DNA of 6,868 bases from Pseudomonadota bacterium (GTDB taxonomy: Bacteria > Pseudomonadota > Alphaproteobacteria > Rhizobiales > Hyphomicrobiaceae). The translations under genes and the position numbers were made by a program. Shown one piece after another: positions 1-6,547 of the stretch. The notes below the pieces were generated by a model, which saw only the letters and a list, made by a program, of their open reading frames with translations, did not search any database and was not told the origin of the DNA. The stretch's first letter is position 1; the number at the start of each line of letters is the position of its first letter. The DNA lies in the NCBI GenBank assembly GCA_021813195.1, contig JAKALI010000222.1, positions 1 through 6,868 on the forward strand. Reading direction: 5' to 3'.

Positions 1-2085
1 GCCGCCGTAGACCTGGCCGTCCACCACCATGGGATTGATCAGCACACCGCCATCCTCGACGATCTTGTAGTCGAGGATTTCGACATCACCGATCTCGGTG
101 TCGACCGCCACCACAGCGGCATGGCAGGCGTAAGAAAACGTGCCGGTATCGCGCTGGGTCTTATAGCCTTGCGTAACCTCGAGCCCGGCTGGATCGACGT
201 CGGGCGGTAGATCCTGCGGGCGGTGATACCAGACCTTGCCGATTTCCTTGATCGATATCTCGCCGCCGGCGGCACGCGCCATCCCGTCGGCCAGCACGAT
301 CGTATCTGGATCGGCCTGCAACAGATGGCCAGCAATCCTGCGCATGCGGCCGGCCAAGGTCTCGCACGCCGCGGCCACCGCCCCGCCCGCCATCACGATA
401 CAACGAGAGCCCCACGTGCCGGTCGAATAGGGCGTCAACGCAGTATCGCCATGCACGACTTTGACTCGACGCGGCGTAATGCCGAGCACCTCATTGGCAA
501 TCTGCGCCAACGTCGTTTCCAGACTCTGTCCGTGGCTTTGCACGCCAACGCGCAATTCCAAGCCTCCGTCGGGCGTCAGCCGTGCGGTGGCCTGCTCGAA
601 TCCCGGGACCATCGGAATTCCCCATCCCGCATAGACCGACGTGCCGTGGGCCCCCTGCTCGCAGAAGATCGCGAAGCCGACCCCGATCCTGCGACCGTCC
701 GCTTCACCATTGGCCTGACGGGCACGAACGGCCGGCAGGTCGATTGCCGTGACGGCCCGCTCCAGGCACTCGACATAATCGCCGCTGTCGAAGATCTTCT
801 TGGTAATATTCACGAACGGCATTTGATCCAGCCGCACCAAATTCTTGCGGCGAATTTCTTCAGCTGGAAGCTTCAGCTCGCGCGCGACCGCATCCAACAG
901 CACTTCGAGGGCGAAACACACACCGGTGCGGGCTACGCCGCGGAATGGCAGGATTGCCGGTTTATTGGACGCGACTGACCAGGTGCGGCAACGATAGCCG
1001 GGAAACTGATACGGTCCGGGCAGGATGCTGGCGACCTGCGCCGCTTCAAGGCAGGCCGAGAACGGATAGGCCGAGTAGGCTCCGGAATCGACGATGGCAT
1101 CGCAATCGATCGCCAAGAGCCGCCCGTCGGCGCTCGCATAGCCGGTGATCTCGTAATAATGCTCGCGACAATTTGCATTACCTGTCAGATGCTCGCGGCG
1201 GTCTTCAATCCAACGCAGCGGACGCTTCAACGTCATCGCCAGGTAGGCCAGGCACACTTCTTCGCCGAGCAGGATTCCTTTGTAGCCGAACCCGCCCCCG
1301 ACATCGGGCGCGACGACACGGATGAGGCCCTGATCGATACCGAGGCATTCGGCCAGACCGTTGCGCACGATATGCGGCATCTGCGTGGCGCTATAGACTA
1401 CGACCTGTTGCGCTTGGTTATCCCAATAAGCGACAACTCCGCGCCCTTCCATCGGCGCCATGCTCTGACGCGCGGTGCGGAAGGTCCGCTTCACCTGAAT
1501 GGCGGCATCCTTTATTGCTGCATCGAAGCCGATATCGACTGCGGTTTCGAGAAAAACGTTTTCCGGCCAGTGTTCATGGACAAGCGGCGCACCAGAATCG
1601 CGAGCCCGCGTCATTTCGACCACGGCCGGTAGTTCCTCAAGATCGAGTGAAACTAGTTCAGCGATGTCTTCCGCCTCGGCGCGACTTGCAGCGATGCAGG
1701 CGGCGAGCGGCTCGCCGACATGTCTCACCTTCTCGTAGGCCAGCACCGGTTGTACCGAACTGCGGAAACCCGGGAGCCCGGAGTCGGCGCGAATGCCCTG
1801 CACACCGGCAAGGTCGGCCATCACAAACACCGAGCTCTCGTATCCCTTCGGCTTACCGATCCCCCGGATCCGCGCATGCGCGAGCGGACTGCGCACGAAG
1901 GCAACGTCGAGCATCCCCGGCAATCGAATATCGGCAATGAAGCGGCCGCGGCCATGCAAATAGCGATCGTCTTCCAGGCGCTGGACGGACGATCCTATAC
2001 CCTCGCGCTTTCCGCTTACGCCTGTCATCGGCCCGATATTCCCAGCTTCTCCGCGCGACATGGGGACGGACATCGTCTTATCCAT
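1..2085 (-). CDS. Molybdenum hydroxylase large subunit (xanthine dehydrogenase/CoxL family), C-terminus off the window
   Basis: Cytoplasmic molybdopterin-cytosine-dinucleotide subunit of a xanthine dehydrogenase/CO dehydrogenase-type hydroxylase; such subunits insert water-derived oxygen at a C-H bond, often on an N-heterocycle or aldehyde. All 695 codons are open. An Ald_Xan_dh_C-like N-terminal domain (about residues 35-160, beginning near SVQRLEDDRYLHGRGRF) is followed by molybdopterin-binding domains. Visible motifs are the cofactor loop GGGFGYK (263-269), active-site loop PFRGVARTG (380-388), SHGQSLETT (517-525) and STGTWGSR (554-561). The loop lacks the AYRCSFR cysteine motif of true form I CO dehydrogenase, so CO oxidation is unlikely. 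Family members are about 770-800 residues, so roughly the last 80-100, including the catalytic glutamate, lie beyond the left edge. The start at 2085 is the first ATG after an in-frame TAA and has GAGGG just upstream, at short spacing. ATGs at 2073, 2061 and 2028 are alternatives, since homology begins only near residue 28. Partner FeS and FAD subunits are not in the window. Substrate unknown. Confidence 0.93.
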   Translation of the reverse strand, partial: MDKTMSVPMSRGEAGNIGPMTGVSGKREGIGSSVQRLEDDRYLHGRGRFIADIRLPGMLDVAFVRSPLAHARIRGIGKPKGYESSVFVMADLAGVQGIRADSGLPGFRSSVQPVLAYEKVRHVGEPLAACIAASRAEAEDIAELVSLDLEELPAVVEMTRARDSGAPLVHEHWPENVFLETAVDIGFDAAIKDAAIQVKRTFRTARQSMAPMEGRGVVAYWDNQAQQVVVYSATQMPHIVRNGLAECLGIDQGLIRVVAPDVGGGFGYKGILLGEEVCLAYLAMTLKRPLRWIEDRREHLTGNANCREHYYEITGYASADGRLLAIDCDAIVDSGAYSAYPFSACLEAAQVASILPGPYQFPGYRCRTWSVASNKPAILPFRGVARTGVCFALEVLLDAVARELKLPAEEIRRKNLVRLDQMPFVNITKKIFDSGDYVECLERAVTAIDLPAVRARQANGEADGRRIGVGFAIFCEQGAHGTSVYAGWGIPMVPGFEQATARLTPDGGLELRVGVQSHGQSLETTLAQIANEVLGITPRRVKVVHGDTALTPYSTGTWGSRCIVMAGGAVAAACETLAGRMRRIAGHLLQADPDTIVLADGMARAAGGEISIKEIGKVWYHRPQDLPPDVDPAGLEVTQGYKTQRDTGTFSYACHAAVVAVDTEIGDVEILDYKIVEDGGVLINPMVVDGQVYGG

Positions 2086-2181
2086 TGCCCTCGTTCGACG
2101 GACTTAAATTTCACCAAGAAGATCGCAAGTGTCGTGCCATGCGGCGGAGCGCTGTCATCGCTGTTTTGCGGCGCGTCGCGG

Positions 2182-2209
2182 TCGAAAAATGCTGGAAGCT
2201 GCATACAAT
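2182..2209 (+). promoter_or_regulatory. Possible sigma-70-type promoter for the transporter operon
   Basis: TACAAT at 2204-2209 matches five of six bases of the -10 consensus. TCGAAA at 2182-2187, 16 bases upstream, matches four of six of the -35 consensus. Transcription would begin near 2216 and give a leader of about 350 bases before the binding-protein start. The -10 box lies inside the palindrome at 2199-2213, an arrangement that would suit a repressor. Such matches arise by chance fairly often, so this is a candidate only. Confidence 0.3.
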
Positions 2210-2213
2210 GCAG
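2199..2213. promoter_or_regulatory. Perfect palindrome CTGCAT-ACA-ATGCAG, candidate operator
   Basis: Six-base arms CTGCAT and ATGCAG are exact inverted repeats around a three-base spacer. The core fits the T-N11-A form of LysR-type boxes and also resembles GntR/FadR-type operators with a central TACAA-like core. It sits in the divergent region and overlaps the candidate -10 box. A further pair, AAATGC (2187-2192) and GCATTT (2214-2219), flanks it slightly off-centre. No regulator gene is in the window, so the binding protein is unknown. Confidence 0.4.
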
Positions 2214-2246
2214 GCATTTGCGGCGTGGTTTTGAGCATTCGTCCCT

Positions 2247-2271
2247 ATACTGATGATTGCCATACTGATGA
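2247..2271. repeat. Direct repeat ATACTGATGA, two copies, 15-base period
   Basis: ATACTGATGA occurs exactly at 2247-2256 and 2262-2271, separated by TTGCC. It lies in the divergent intergenic region, 33 bases downstream of the palindrome. Two half-sites at this spacing could bind an activator, or the repeat could be a small duplication without function. Confidence 0.45.
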
Positions 2272-2342
2272 ATTACAAGGCACCGATGGTGTCGATGCTT
2301 CTGACGCCTGTTGGCGCGCGCACGAACACCGACATTTGTGAC

Positions 2343-2407
2343 GGTGCCAAGCGACCCTTCATGAGGCCTGCACGATAAAGCGGCGGTCGCTGCCTGCTGG
2401 CATACCG
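2343..2407 (+). other. Long imperfect hairpin in the presumed leader of the transporter operon
   Basis: AGCGACC (2350-2356) pairs perfectly with GGTCGCT (2385-2391). The outer arms GGTGCCA (2343-2349) and TGGC-AT-ACC (2399-2407) can extend the stem across an unpaired GCCTGC and a two-base bulge. The loop is 28 bases. If transcription starts near 2216 this lies in the 5' leader and could affect stability or translation. No T-run follows, so it is not an intrinsic terminator. The outer pairing could be chance. Confidence 0.25.
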
Positions 2408-2556
2408 CTTGCAAGATATTTCGTTGATTGGATGTTTCGACGGCGGATGCTGTCACTCCGTTGTGCGCGGTGGCCGGGTGGCGCGACCAGCATGTCGACG
2501 GATCTGTCCGAAACCCGGTCGCTCGACGCTCCAGGCAACATGTTTGCCCAACCCAC

Positions 2557-2560
2557 GAGG
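2557..2560 (+). promoter_or_regulatory. Ribosome binding site GAGG deciding the binding-protein start
   Basis: GAGG ends six bases before the ATG at 2567. This fixes the start of the solute-binding protein there rather than at the in-frame ATGs at 2432 or 2540, which would put extra, non-signal-like residues before the export signal. Confidence 0.7.
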
Positions 2561-2566
2561 CACTCA

Positions 2567-3436
2567 ATGATCAATCGCGTATCCACCCGCCTGAACCGCC
2601 GCGCGGCGCTTCAATGGCTGCCGATCTCGGCTTTGGCTGTCATGACCTTGGCGGGCGCCGGTCTGGTTGCTAGCCAAACCGCAGCTCACGCGGAAGGACC
2701 TAAGGACATCAAGGCGCGTGGCCACATGATCATCGCGACGGAAGATGATTTCCGCCCCTTCGAATTCATAAAGGACGGCGTCTCCACCGGCTATGACAAC
2801 GACTTGTTCAACGAGGTGAAGAAAATGCTGCCGTTCAAAGTGCAGCAACAGGTTATCCCGTGGGCCGGCATTTTGCCGGGCGTTACCACGGGCAAATACG
2901 ATATGGCCATGACCGCCGTGCTGGTGACCACGGCGCGCAAGCCGGTGTTCGACTTTTCCAGCCCGGTTGCGCAATCGACGACGTTCTTCGCCACCAAGGC
3001 GGGATCGAGCATCAAGTCGGCTTCTGATCTCAACGGAAAAACCGTAGGCGCCCAGGCTGGTTCCGCGATGCTCGCCGACCTCAAGGCATTCGATAAGGAG
3101 CTGAAAACCAAAGGCGGTGCGGGCATCAAGAAAATCATCGAATATCAGTCCAATCCCGAGGCCTATCAGGACCTGGCCCTCGGTCGCACCGACGCCGTGG
3201 TCAACACCGAAATCAACTTGCGCTCGCTCATTCAGGAGCGGAAAGGCGTGTTCGCACTCGGTCGGGCGATCGCCAAGCCGGTCTATATCGCTTGGGCTCT
3301 GAAAAAGGGGAACACCGATACCGCGAAACTGATCGATGAGGCGCTGCTCGCCACGCGCAAAAGCGGCAAGATGTACGAGCTGCAGATGAAATGGTTCGGC
3401 ACATCCTTCAAGGACATGCCGGCCGACGTGAACTGA
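2567..3436 (+). CDS. Periplasmic amino-acid-type solute-binding protein (SBP family 3)
   Basis: Extracytoplasmic receptor of a polar amino-acid-type ABC importer, delivering ligand to the permeases encoded next. The 289-residue product begins with an export signal: basic n-region with RR at 11-12, hydrophobic stretch about 18-36, and a likely cleavage after AHA (40-42). The family-3 fold follows: DDFRPFEF (60-67), GYDNDLFNEV (75-84), the GKYDMAMTA segment (109-117), the arginine in TTARKPVFDFSSP (R124), which in relatives contacts the ligand carboxylate, and GRTDAVV (206-212) with D209 at the position that contacts the amino group. Both key residues suggest an alpha-amino-acid-like ligand, but do not identify it. 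No lipobox cysteine is present, so it should be soluble in the periplasm. Start chosen at 2567 for its GAGG and the signal peptide. It leads an operon, and the first permease begins 24 bases after its stop. Confidence 0.93.
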   Translation: MINRVSTRLNRRAALQWLPISALAVMTLAGAGLVASQTAAHAEGPKDIKARGHMIIATEDDFRPFEFIKDGVSTGYDNDLFNEVKKMLPFKVQQQVIPWAGILPGVTTGKYDMAMTAVLVTTARKPVFDFSSPVAQSTTFFATKAGSSIKSASDLNGKTVGAQAGSAMLADLKAFDKELKTKGGAGIKKIIEYQSNPEAYQDLALGRTDAVVNTEINLRSLIQERKGVFALGRAIAKPVYIAWALKKGNTDTAKLIDEALLATRKSGKMYELQMKWFGTSFKDMPADVN

Positions 3437-3460
3437 GCTTAGTGGCGGGACCGGCACTTC

Positions 3461-4108
3461 GTGACAGCCAACGATTACTTCAGCATCGTTCACGGTGCCT
3501 TGGCCACGATTTCCATGTCGTTGGTCAGCATCGCCTTGGGCGTACCGCTTGGATTGGCGCTGGCGCTCATTCGCTGGTCCCGCATACCATTATTGAATCA
3601 GGTTACGACCGTATATGTGAGCATCATGCGCACATGTCCCTCCGTGACCCTGGCGCTGCTCATCTTCTTCGCCTTACCCGAGATCGGAATATCGTTGAAC
3701 CCCGTGCCAGCGGCAATTTTGACCCTGACGCTAAGCACGTCGGCCTTCAACACCGAGATCTGGCGCAGCGCCCTGACGAATTTCCCCCGCGACCAATATG
3801 ACGCAGCGCTGTCGTTCGGCATGCGCCGGATCACCCGCTTCCGCCGTGTGATCCTGCCGCAGATTATCCACAGCAGCCTGCCGGCGCTGGTCAATGAGAT
3901 GACGCTGCTCGTGAAGGGCAGCCCCGCAGTGGCCGTGCTCGGCATTGTCGAGATCACGCGCGCGGCTATCCGGGTCGGGGCCCGGACTTACGATCCGCTA
4001 CCTCCTTTCATCTTCGCCCTCGTACTCTACAGTTTCATCGTCTTCGGGTTTGTGAAGACGCAACGCGAGATCGAGCGTCGATATGCACAGGCGGGAGCAC
4101 GCGGATGA
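3461..4108 (+). CDS. ABC importer permease, HisM/HisQ (polar amino acid) family
   Basis: Inner-membrane permease, 215 residues, usual length for the family. About five membrane segments are apparent (near residues 13-37, 52-72, 81-98, 140-160 and 178-198). The sequence SIMRTCPSVTLALL matches the family R-T-x-P region, followed by FFALPEIG. The cytoplasmic EAA loop that docks onto the ATPase is present as DAALSFG (114-120) followed by VILPQ (130-134). The start is GTG at 3461; upstream only a loosely placed GGCGGGA, ten bases away, can serve as ribosome binding site, so translation may depend on coupling to the upstream binding protein. It overlaps the next permease by four bases (ATGA), which supports co-translation of a heterodimeric permease pair. 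Confidence 0.93.
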   Translation: MTANDYFSIVHGALATISMSLVSIALGVPLGLALALIRWSRIPLLNQVTTVYVSIMRTCPSVTLALLIFFALPEIGISLNPVPAAILTLTLSTSAFNTEIWRSALTNFPRDQYDAALSFGMRRITRFRRVILPQIIHSSLPALVNEMTLLVKGSPAVAVLGIVEITRAAIRVGARTYDPLPPFIFALVLYSFIVFGFVKTQREIERRYAQAGARG

Positions 4109-4758
4109 ACGAATTCGCCGTCGTCTGGCAACACCGCGGCATGATCATCACCGGATTCGAAAATACGCTGGCCATCGTGGCGATTGCGGCGGCCGGCTCT
4201 CTCGTACTGGGCGCCCTACTCACGATCCCGCTGATGTCCCGGCGACGGACCATCCGGCGCCTCGCCACCGCCTACGTGGATGCGATGCGGTGCGTCCCAT
4301 TCTTGCTGTTCGTCTATCTCATCTATTACGGCCTGCCGTCACTCGGCCTTCGCTTTGACAATTGGTCAACCGGCGTCGCAGCGCTACTGTTTTACAATTC
4401 CGCATATATGGGAGAACTCCTACGAGCTTCCTGGGCCGATCTACCGAAAGAGCAGATCGAGGCCGGTCATGCTTTTGGTTTCTCCGGATGGCGACTTTTT
4501 CGCCGGATTATCTTGCCGCCGGTGCTGTTCTCGGCGCTTCCCTTGATCGGCAATCAGTTGATCCAGATTGTCAAGGATAGCGCTTTTCTCACCATCATCG
4601 CCGTTACGGAGCTCACGCATGAGGCGACGTCGCTGCAGACCACCTATTTCGTCCCTTTTGCGTCCTTCCTGGCAGCGGTCGCCCTCTATTGGGTAACGTG
4701 CGTGACCATTGAAGGCACCGTCGGGTTCGTCAATCGCTTTGCCGAGGAACGGCGCTGA
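4105..4758 (+). CDS. ABC importer permease, second HisM/HisQ-type subunit
   Basis: Inner-membrane permease of 217 residues that should pair with the preceding one to form the transport channel. Features include an amphipathic N-terminus, the segment [21 protein letters not shown] (about 61-81) in place of the family RGTP-FLIYFGLP region, and an EAA loop EAGHAFG (119-125) followed by IILPPV. GGGAG at 4093-4097 lies seven bases before the ATG, and the start overlaps the previous stop as ATGA. Its own TGA shares the A with the ATG of the ATPase gene (TGATG), so all three transport-core genes look translationally coupled. It is clearly diverged from the first permease, so it is not a recent duplicate. 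Confidence 0.93.
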   Translation: MNEFAVVWQHRGMIITGFENTLAIVAIAAAGSLVLGALLTIPLMSRRRTIRRLATAYVDAMRCVPFLLFVYLIYYGLPSLGLRFDNWSTGVAALLFYNSAYMGELLRASWADLPKEQIEAGHAFGFSGWRLFRRIILPPVLFSALPLIGNQLIQIVKDSAFLTIIAVTELTHEATSLQTTYFVPFASFLAAVALYWVTCVTIEGTVGFVNRFAEERR

Positions 4759-5582
4759 TGCGAGCTATGACTGAAGACATCCCCATCATCATGCGGCCGA
4801 TCGAACAGGCCGAAAAGCCCGTCGTTCTTGAGGTGAGAGGGCTCTCGAAAAGCTTCGGGAGCAACATGGTTCTGCGAGACATCAGTCTCAAGGTTCACAA
4901 GTCCGACACCGTCTGCTTGCTGGGTCCGTCGGGTTCCGGCAAATCCACGCTGTTACGATGCATGAATTGGCTGGAGGAGCCCGATGGCGGCGCTGTGCTG
5001 CTTGCCGGCCACCGGATTGGCGTGCGTACCGGCGGCAGCGTGCGCATGACCGACCGCGATCTGGCGGCTATCCGCACGCGGATAGGGATGGTCTTTCAGC
5101 ACTTTGCGCTGTGGCCGCACATGACGGTTTTGCAGAACGTCATGGAAGCGCCGATCCATGTCCTAAAACGCGATAAGGCCGAAGTTCGACAGGAAGCGGA
5201 GGCTTTGCTTCAACGGGTTGGGCTAGCAGACAAAATGGATAGCTTTCCGGCCCGCTTGTCAGGTGGCCAGAAGCAACGCGTGGGCATTGCGCGTGCGCTC
5301 GCCATGAAGCCGGACGTCATCTTGTTCGACGAACCCACCAGCTCGCTCGATCCCGAGCTCGTGGGCGAGGTTTTGGCCGTGATGCAGGACCTGGCGCGCG
5401 AGGGACTGACCATGGTTGTCGTCACTCACGAAATGAGTTTTGCACGCGACGTCGCGAGCCATATCGTCTTCATGGACAATGGCCAGATCGTCGAAACCGG
5501 ACATCCAGAGCGATTCTTCGCTGCGCCGGCGACAGAGCGCGCCCGCCAATTCCTCACACGCTACGCGACACACGGACGCTGA
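4758..5582 (+). CDS. ABC importer ATPase, HisP-like (polar amino acid family)
   Basis: Cytoplasmic ATPase that drives the importer, 274 residues. All nucleotide-binding motifs are intact: Walker [10 protein letters not shown] (56-64), Q-loop Q114 in [13 protein letters not shown], signature LSGGQ (167-171), Walker B VILFDEP (187-193), D-loop SLDP (196-199) and H-loop H224 in VVTHEM. The segment at about 86-110, with RTRIG before the Q-loop, and the later [10 protein letters not shown] closely match Salmonella HisP and opine-transport ATPases, which place the system in the His/Lys/Arg/ornithine/opine branch. GAGGAA at 4744-4749, eight bases before the ATG, supports this start; ATG at 4767 lacks a site. 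The N-terminal ~20 residues precede the conserved core and are a little longer than in HisP. A 57-60 base gap without a terminator leads to the DUF1989 gene. Confidence 0.95.
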   Translation: MRAMTEDIPIIMRPIEQAEKPVVLEVRGLSKSFGSNMVLRDISLKVHKSDTVCLLGPSGSGKSTLLRCMNWLEEPDGGAVLLAGHRIGVRTGGSVRMTDRDLAAIRTRIGMVFQHFALWPHMTVLQNVMEAPIHVLKRDKAEVRQEAEALLQRVGLADKMDSFPARLSGGQKQRVGIARALAMKPDVILFDEPTSSLDPELVGEVLAVMQDLAREGLTMVVVTHEMSFARDVASHIVFMDNGQIVETGHPERFFAAPATERARQFLTRYATHGR

Positions 5583-5642
5583 CGGGGCAGCCACGTAGTT
5601 TTCCTCACCAAAGGCGAACACAGTTCAACCGGAGATCAAGTG

Positions 5643-6269
5643 ATGACCACAGCCACCGCCGCCGAGACGCTGCTCGGCATGATCAGCCGCGAGATCATAC
5701 CGCCCGGCGGCCGATGGTCGCGCCGCTTGGAAACCGGCCAGAAGCTGCGCCTCGTTGATCTGGAGGGGCAACAAGCTGTCGACTTCTTGTGTTATTCTGC
5801 GGAATTGCCGCTCGATCGCATAAATCTTCCTAACACGATCAAACTCAACCGTTCGCTTTATATTACCAAAGGCTGCAAGATCTATTCGGACCACGCCAAA
5901 GTCTTGTTCACGGTCATTGAGGATACCTGCGGTTTCCATGATACGCTGGCCGGCTGTTGCAGCAATGAGATAGACCTCGTACGCTACAACGTCAAAAAGA
6001 CCAAGAGCTGCCGCGCCAACTTTATCGCCGAGCTGGCCGCCTGGTCGATGGGCGCATCGGAAATCGTTCCAAACATCAATTTCTTCATGCGTGTGCCAGT
6101 TGAACCCAATGGCCATGTAGAGATTTCCGATGGCATTTCCAAGCCGGGCGACTACGTCGAGTTGCAAGCCGGCATGCCTGTTCTCGCCGTGCTGTCGAAT
6201 TGCCCGCAGGAGCACAACCCTGCCGCCGGGATGAAGCCCACGCCAATCGAGGTAATCGTACGCGAGTGA
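5643..6269 (+). CDS. DUF1989 / urea carboxylase-associated family protein
   Basis: 208-residue cytoplasmic protein, about the size of the shorter urea-carboxylase-associated proteins. Family features run throughout: LRLVDLEGQQAVDF (35-48), LPNT (62-65), the G-x-x-x-YS turn (77-82), EDTCGFHD (93-100), GCCS (104-107), SCRANF (122-127), NINFFM (144-149), PGDYVEL (168-174), SNCPQE (185-190) and PTPIEV (199-204). H99, C106 and C123 are candidates for the metal or catalytic site (inference). In other bacteria two DUF1989 proteins form carboxyguanidine deiminase (CgdA/CgdB) beside urea/guanidine carboxylase; here only one is seen and no carboxylase, so the reaction may differ. GGAG at 5631-5634 serves either ATG 5643 (spacing 8) or GTG 5640 (spacing 5). 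It follows the ATPase by 60 bases with no terminator, so it probably belongs to the transporter operon and acts on the imported compound. Confidence 0.9.
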   Translation: MTTATAAETLLGMISREIIPPGGRWSRRLETGQKLRLVDLEGQQAVDFLCYSAELPLDRINLPNTIKLNRSLYITKGCKIYSDHAKVLFTVIEDTCGFHDTLAGCCSNEIDLVRYNVKKTKSCRANFIAELAAWSMGASEIVPNINFFMRVPVEPNGHVEISDGISKPGDYVELQAGMPVLAVLSNCPQEHNPAAGMKPTPIEVIVRE

Positions 6270-6484
6270 TGCGCGCAGGCGCTTCGTCTTTTATGGGCCA
6301 AGTGGCCAATCCGGCGGCAGATGCTGCCTATCGATCGGCTCAGCTGGCCATCACCTTGGGTCACATGCGGGTACAGACACTACGTCCTATTGACGCTTGT
6401 TTTGCCTGTCAGAGCGGGCTTCATACGGCGTTCATCACCAAGTCCGCGTTGCGTCAAAAGCAGACGCTGCTGAACCACCGCTGA
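6269..6484 (+). CDS. Short hypothetical frame coupled to the DUF1989 stop codon
   Basis: A 71-codon frame whose ATG shares a base with the TGA of the DUF1989 gene (TGATG), the same kind of joint as the permease-ATPase junction. The product begins MRAGASSFMGQV and contains CFAC (about 47-50). I recognise no family, signal peptide or membrane segment, and the second half has no obvious protein-like pattern. It could be a small coupled protein, the remnant of a decayed downstream gene, or chance. The stop lies inside a small hairpin (6476-6491). Confidence 0.2.
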   Translation: MRAGASSFMGQVANPAADAAYRSAQLAITLGHMRVQTLRPIDACFACQSGLHTAFITKSALRQKQTLLNHR

Positions 6485-6491
6485 AGCGGTG
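6476..6491. repeat. Short perfect inverted repeat CACCGC-TGAA-GCGGTG
   Basis: Six-base GC-rich arms around a TGAA tetraloop (or seven-base arms with a two-base centre). It sits about 210 bases after the DUF1989 stop. There is no T-run on either strand, so it is a weak candidate for an intrinsic terminator, but could protect the 3' end of the message. Confidence 0.35.
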
Positions 6492-6521
6492 CTGGGATAA
6501 TCTGAACCGATTAACCGGGCA

Positions 6522-6547
6522 TGTCCGATAAGGAAGTTTATTGGACA
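6522..6547. repeat. Ten-base inverted repeat TGTCCGATAA / TTATTGGACA
   Basis: The arms at 6522-6531 and 6538-6547 match at nine of ten positions, and the mismatch is a G-T pair, with a six-base centre GGAAGT. It could be an operator, an element end, or an RNA hairpin. There is no T-run directly after it on either strand, so it does not look like an intrinsic terminator. Confidence 0.45.

Larger units (their letters stand above)
2086..2566. other. Divergent intergenic region, regulatory, no gene recognised
   Basis: This 481-base stretch separates the start codons of the leftward molybdenum hydroxylase gene and the rightward transporter operon, so both promoters should lie here. I see no frame with protein-like features. 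The 180-codon minus frame spanning it is rich in Cys, Arg, His and Ser, shows no recognisable motif, and overlaps the start of the hydroxylase gene. The region contains a palindrome at 2199-2213, a direct repeat at 2247-2271 and a hairpin-forming stretch at 2343-2407. No known riboswitch consensus (including guanidine classes) was recognised by eye. Confidence 0.75.

Noticed and set aside
223..978. Plus-strand open frame of 251 codons within the left third
   Set aside because: It lies antisense to the molybdenum hydroxylase, whose minus frame carries unmistakable family motifs over the same bases. The plus product is rich in Arg, His and Gln with no motif.
1159..2253. Several plus-strand frames of 79-177 codons (1159-1632, 1515-1940, 1720-2253)
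   Set aside because: All are antisense shadows of the same GC-rich hydroxylase gene, with biased composition and no recognisable domain.
2432..2566. N-terminal extension of the solute-binding protein from ATG 2432
   Set aside because: It would add 45 non-signal-like residues before a normal export signal; the ATG at 2567 has a well spaced GAGG.
2086..2566. Guanidine riboswitch upstream of the transporter
   Set aside because: Suggested by the DUF1989 link, but I could not find the conserved ykkC-type or paired ACGR-loop hairpin elements by eye. A covariance search would be decisive.
2025..2567. Minus-strand frame of 180 codons across the divergent intergenic region
   Set aside because: Cys-, Arg-, His- and Ser-rich product without motifs; it overlaps the hydroxylase start in another frame and occupies the space where both promoters must lie.
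2564..3493. Minus-strand frame of 309 codons opposite the solute-binding protein
   Set aside because: It mirrors the plus gene codon pattern, and its product has no family features; the plus frame encodes a clear SBP-3 protein with signal peptide.
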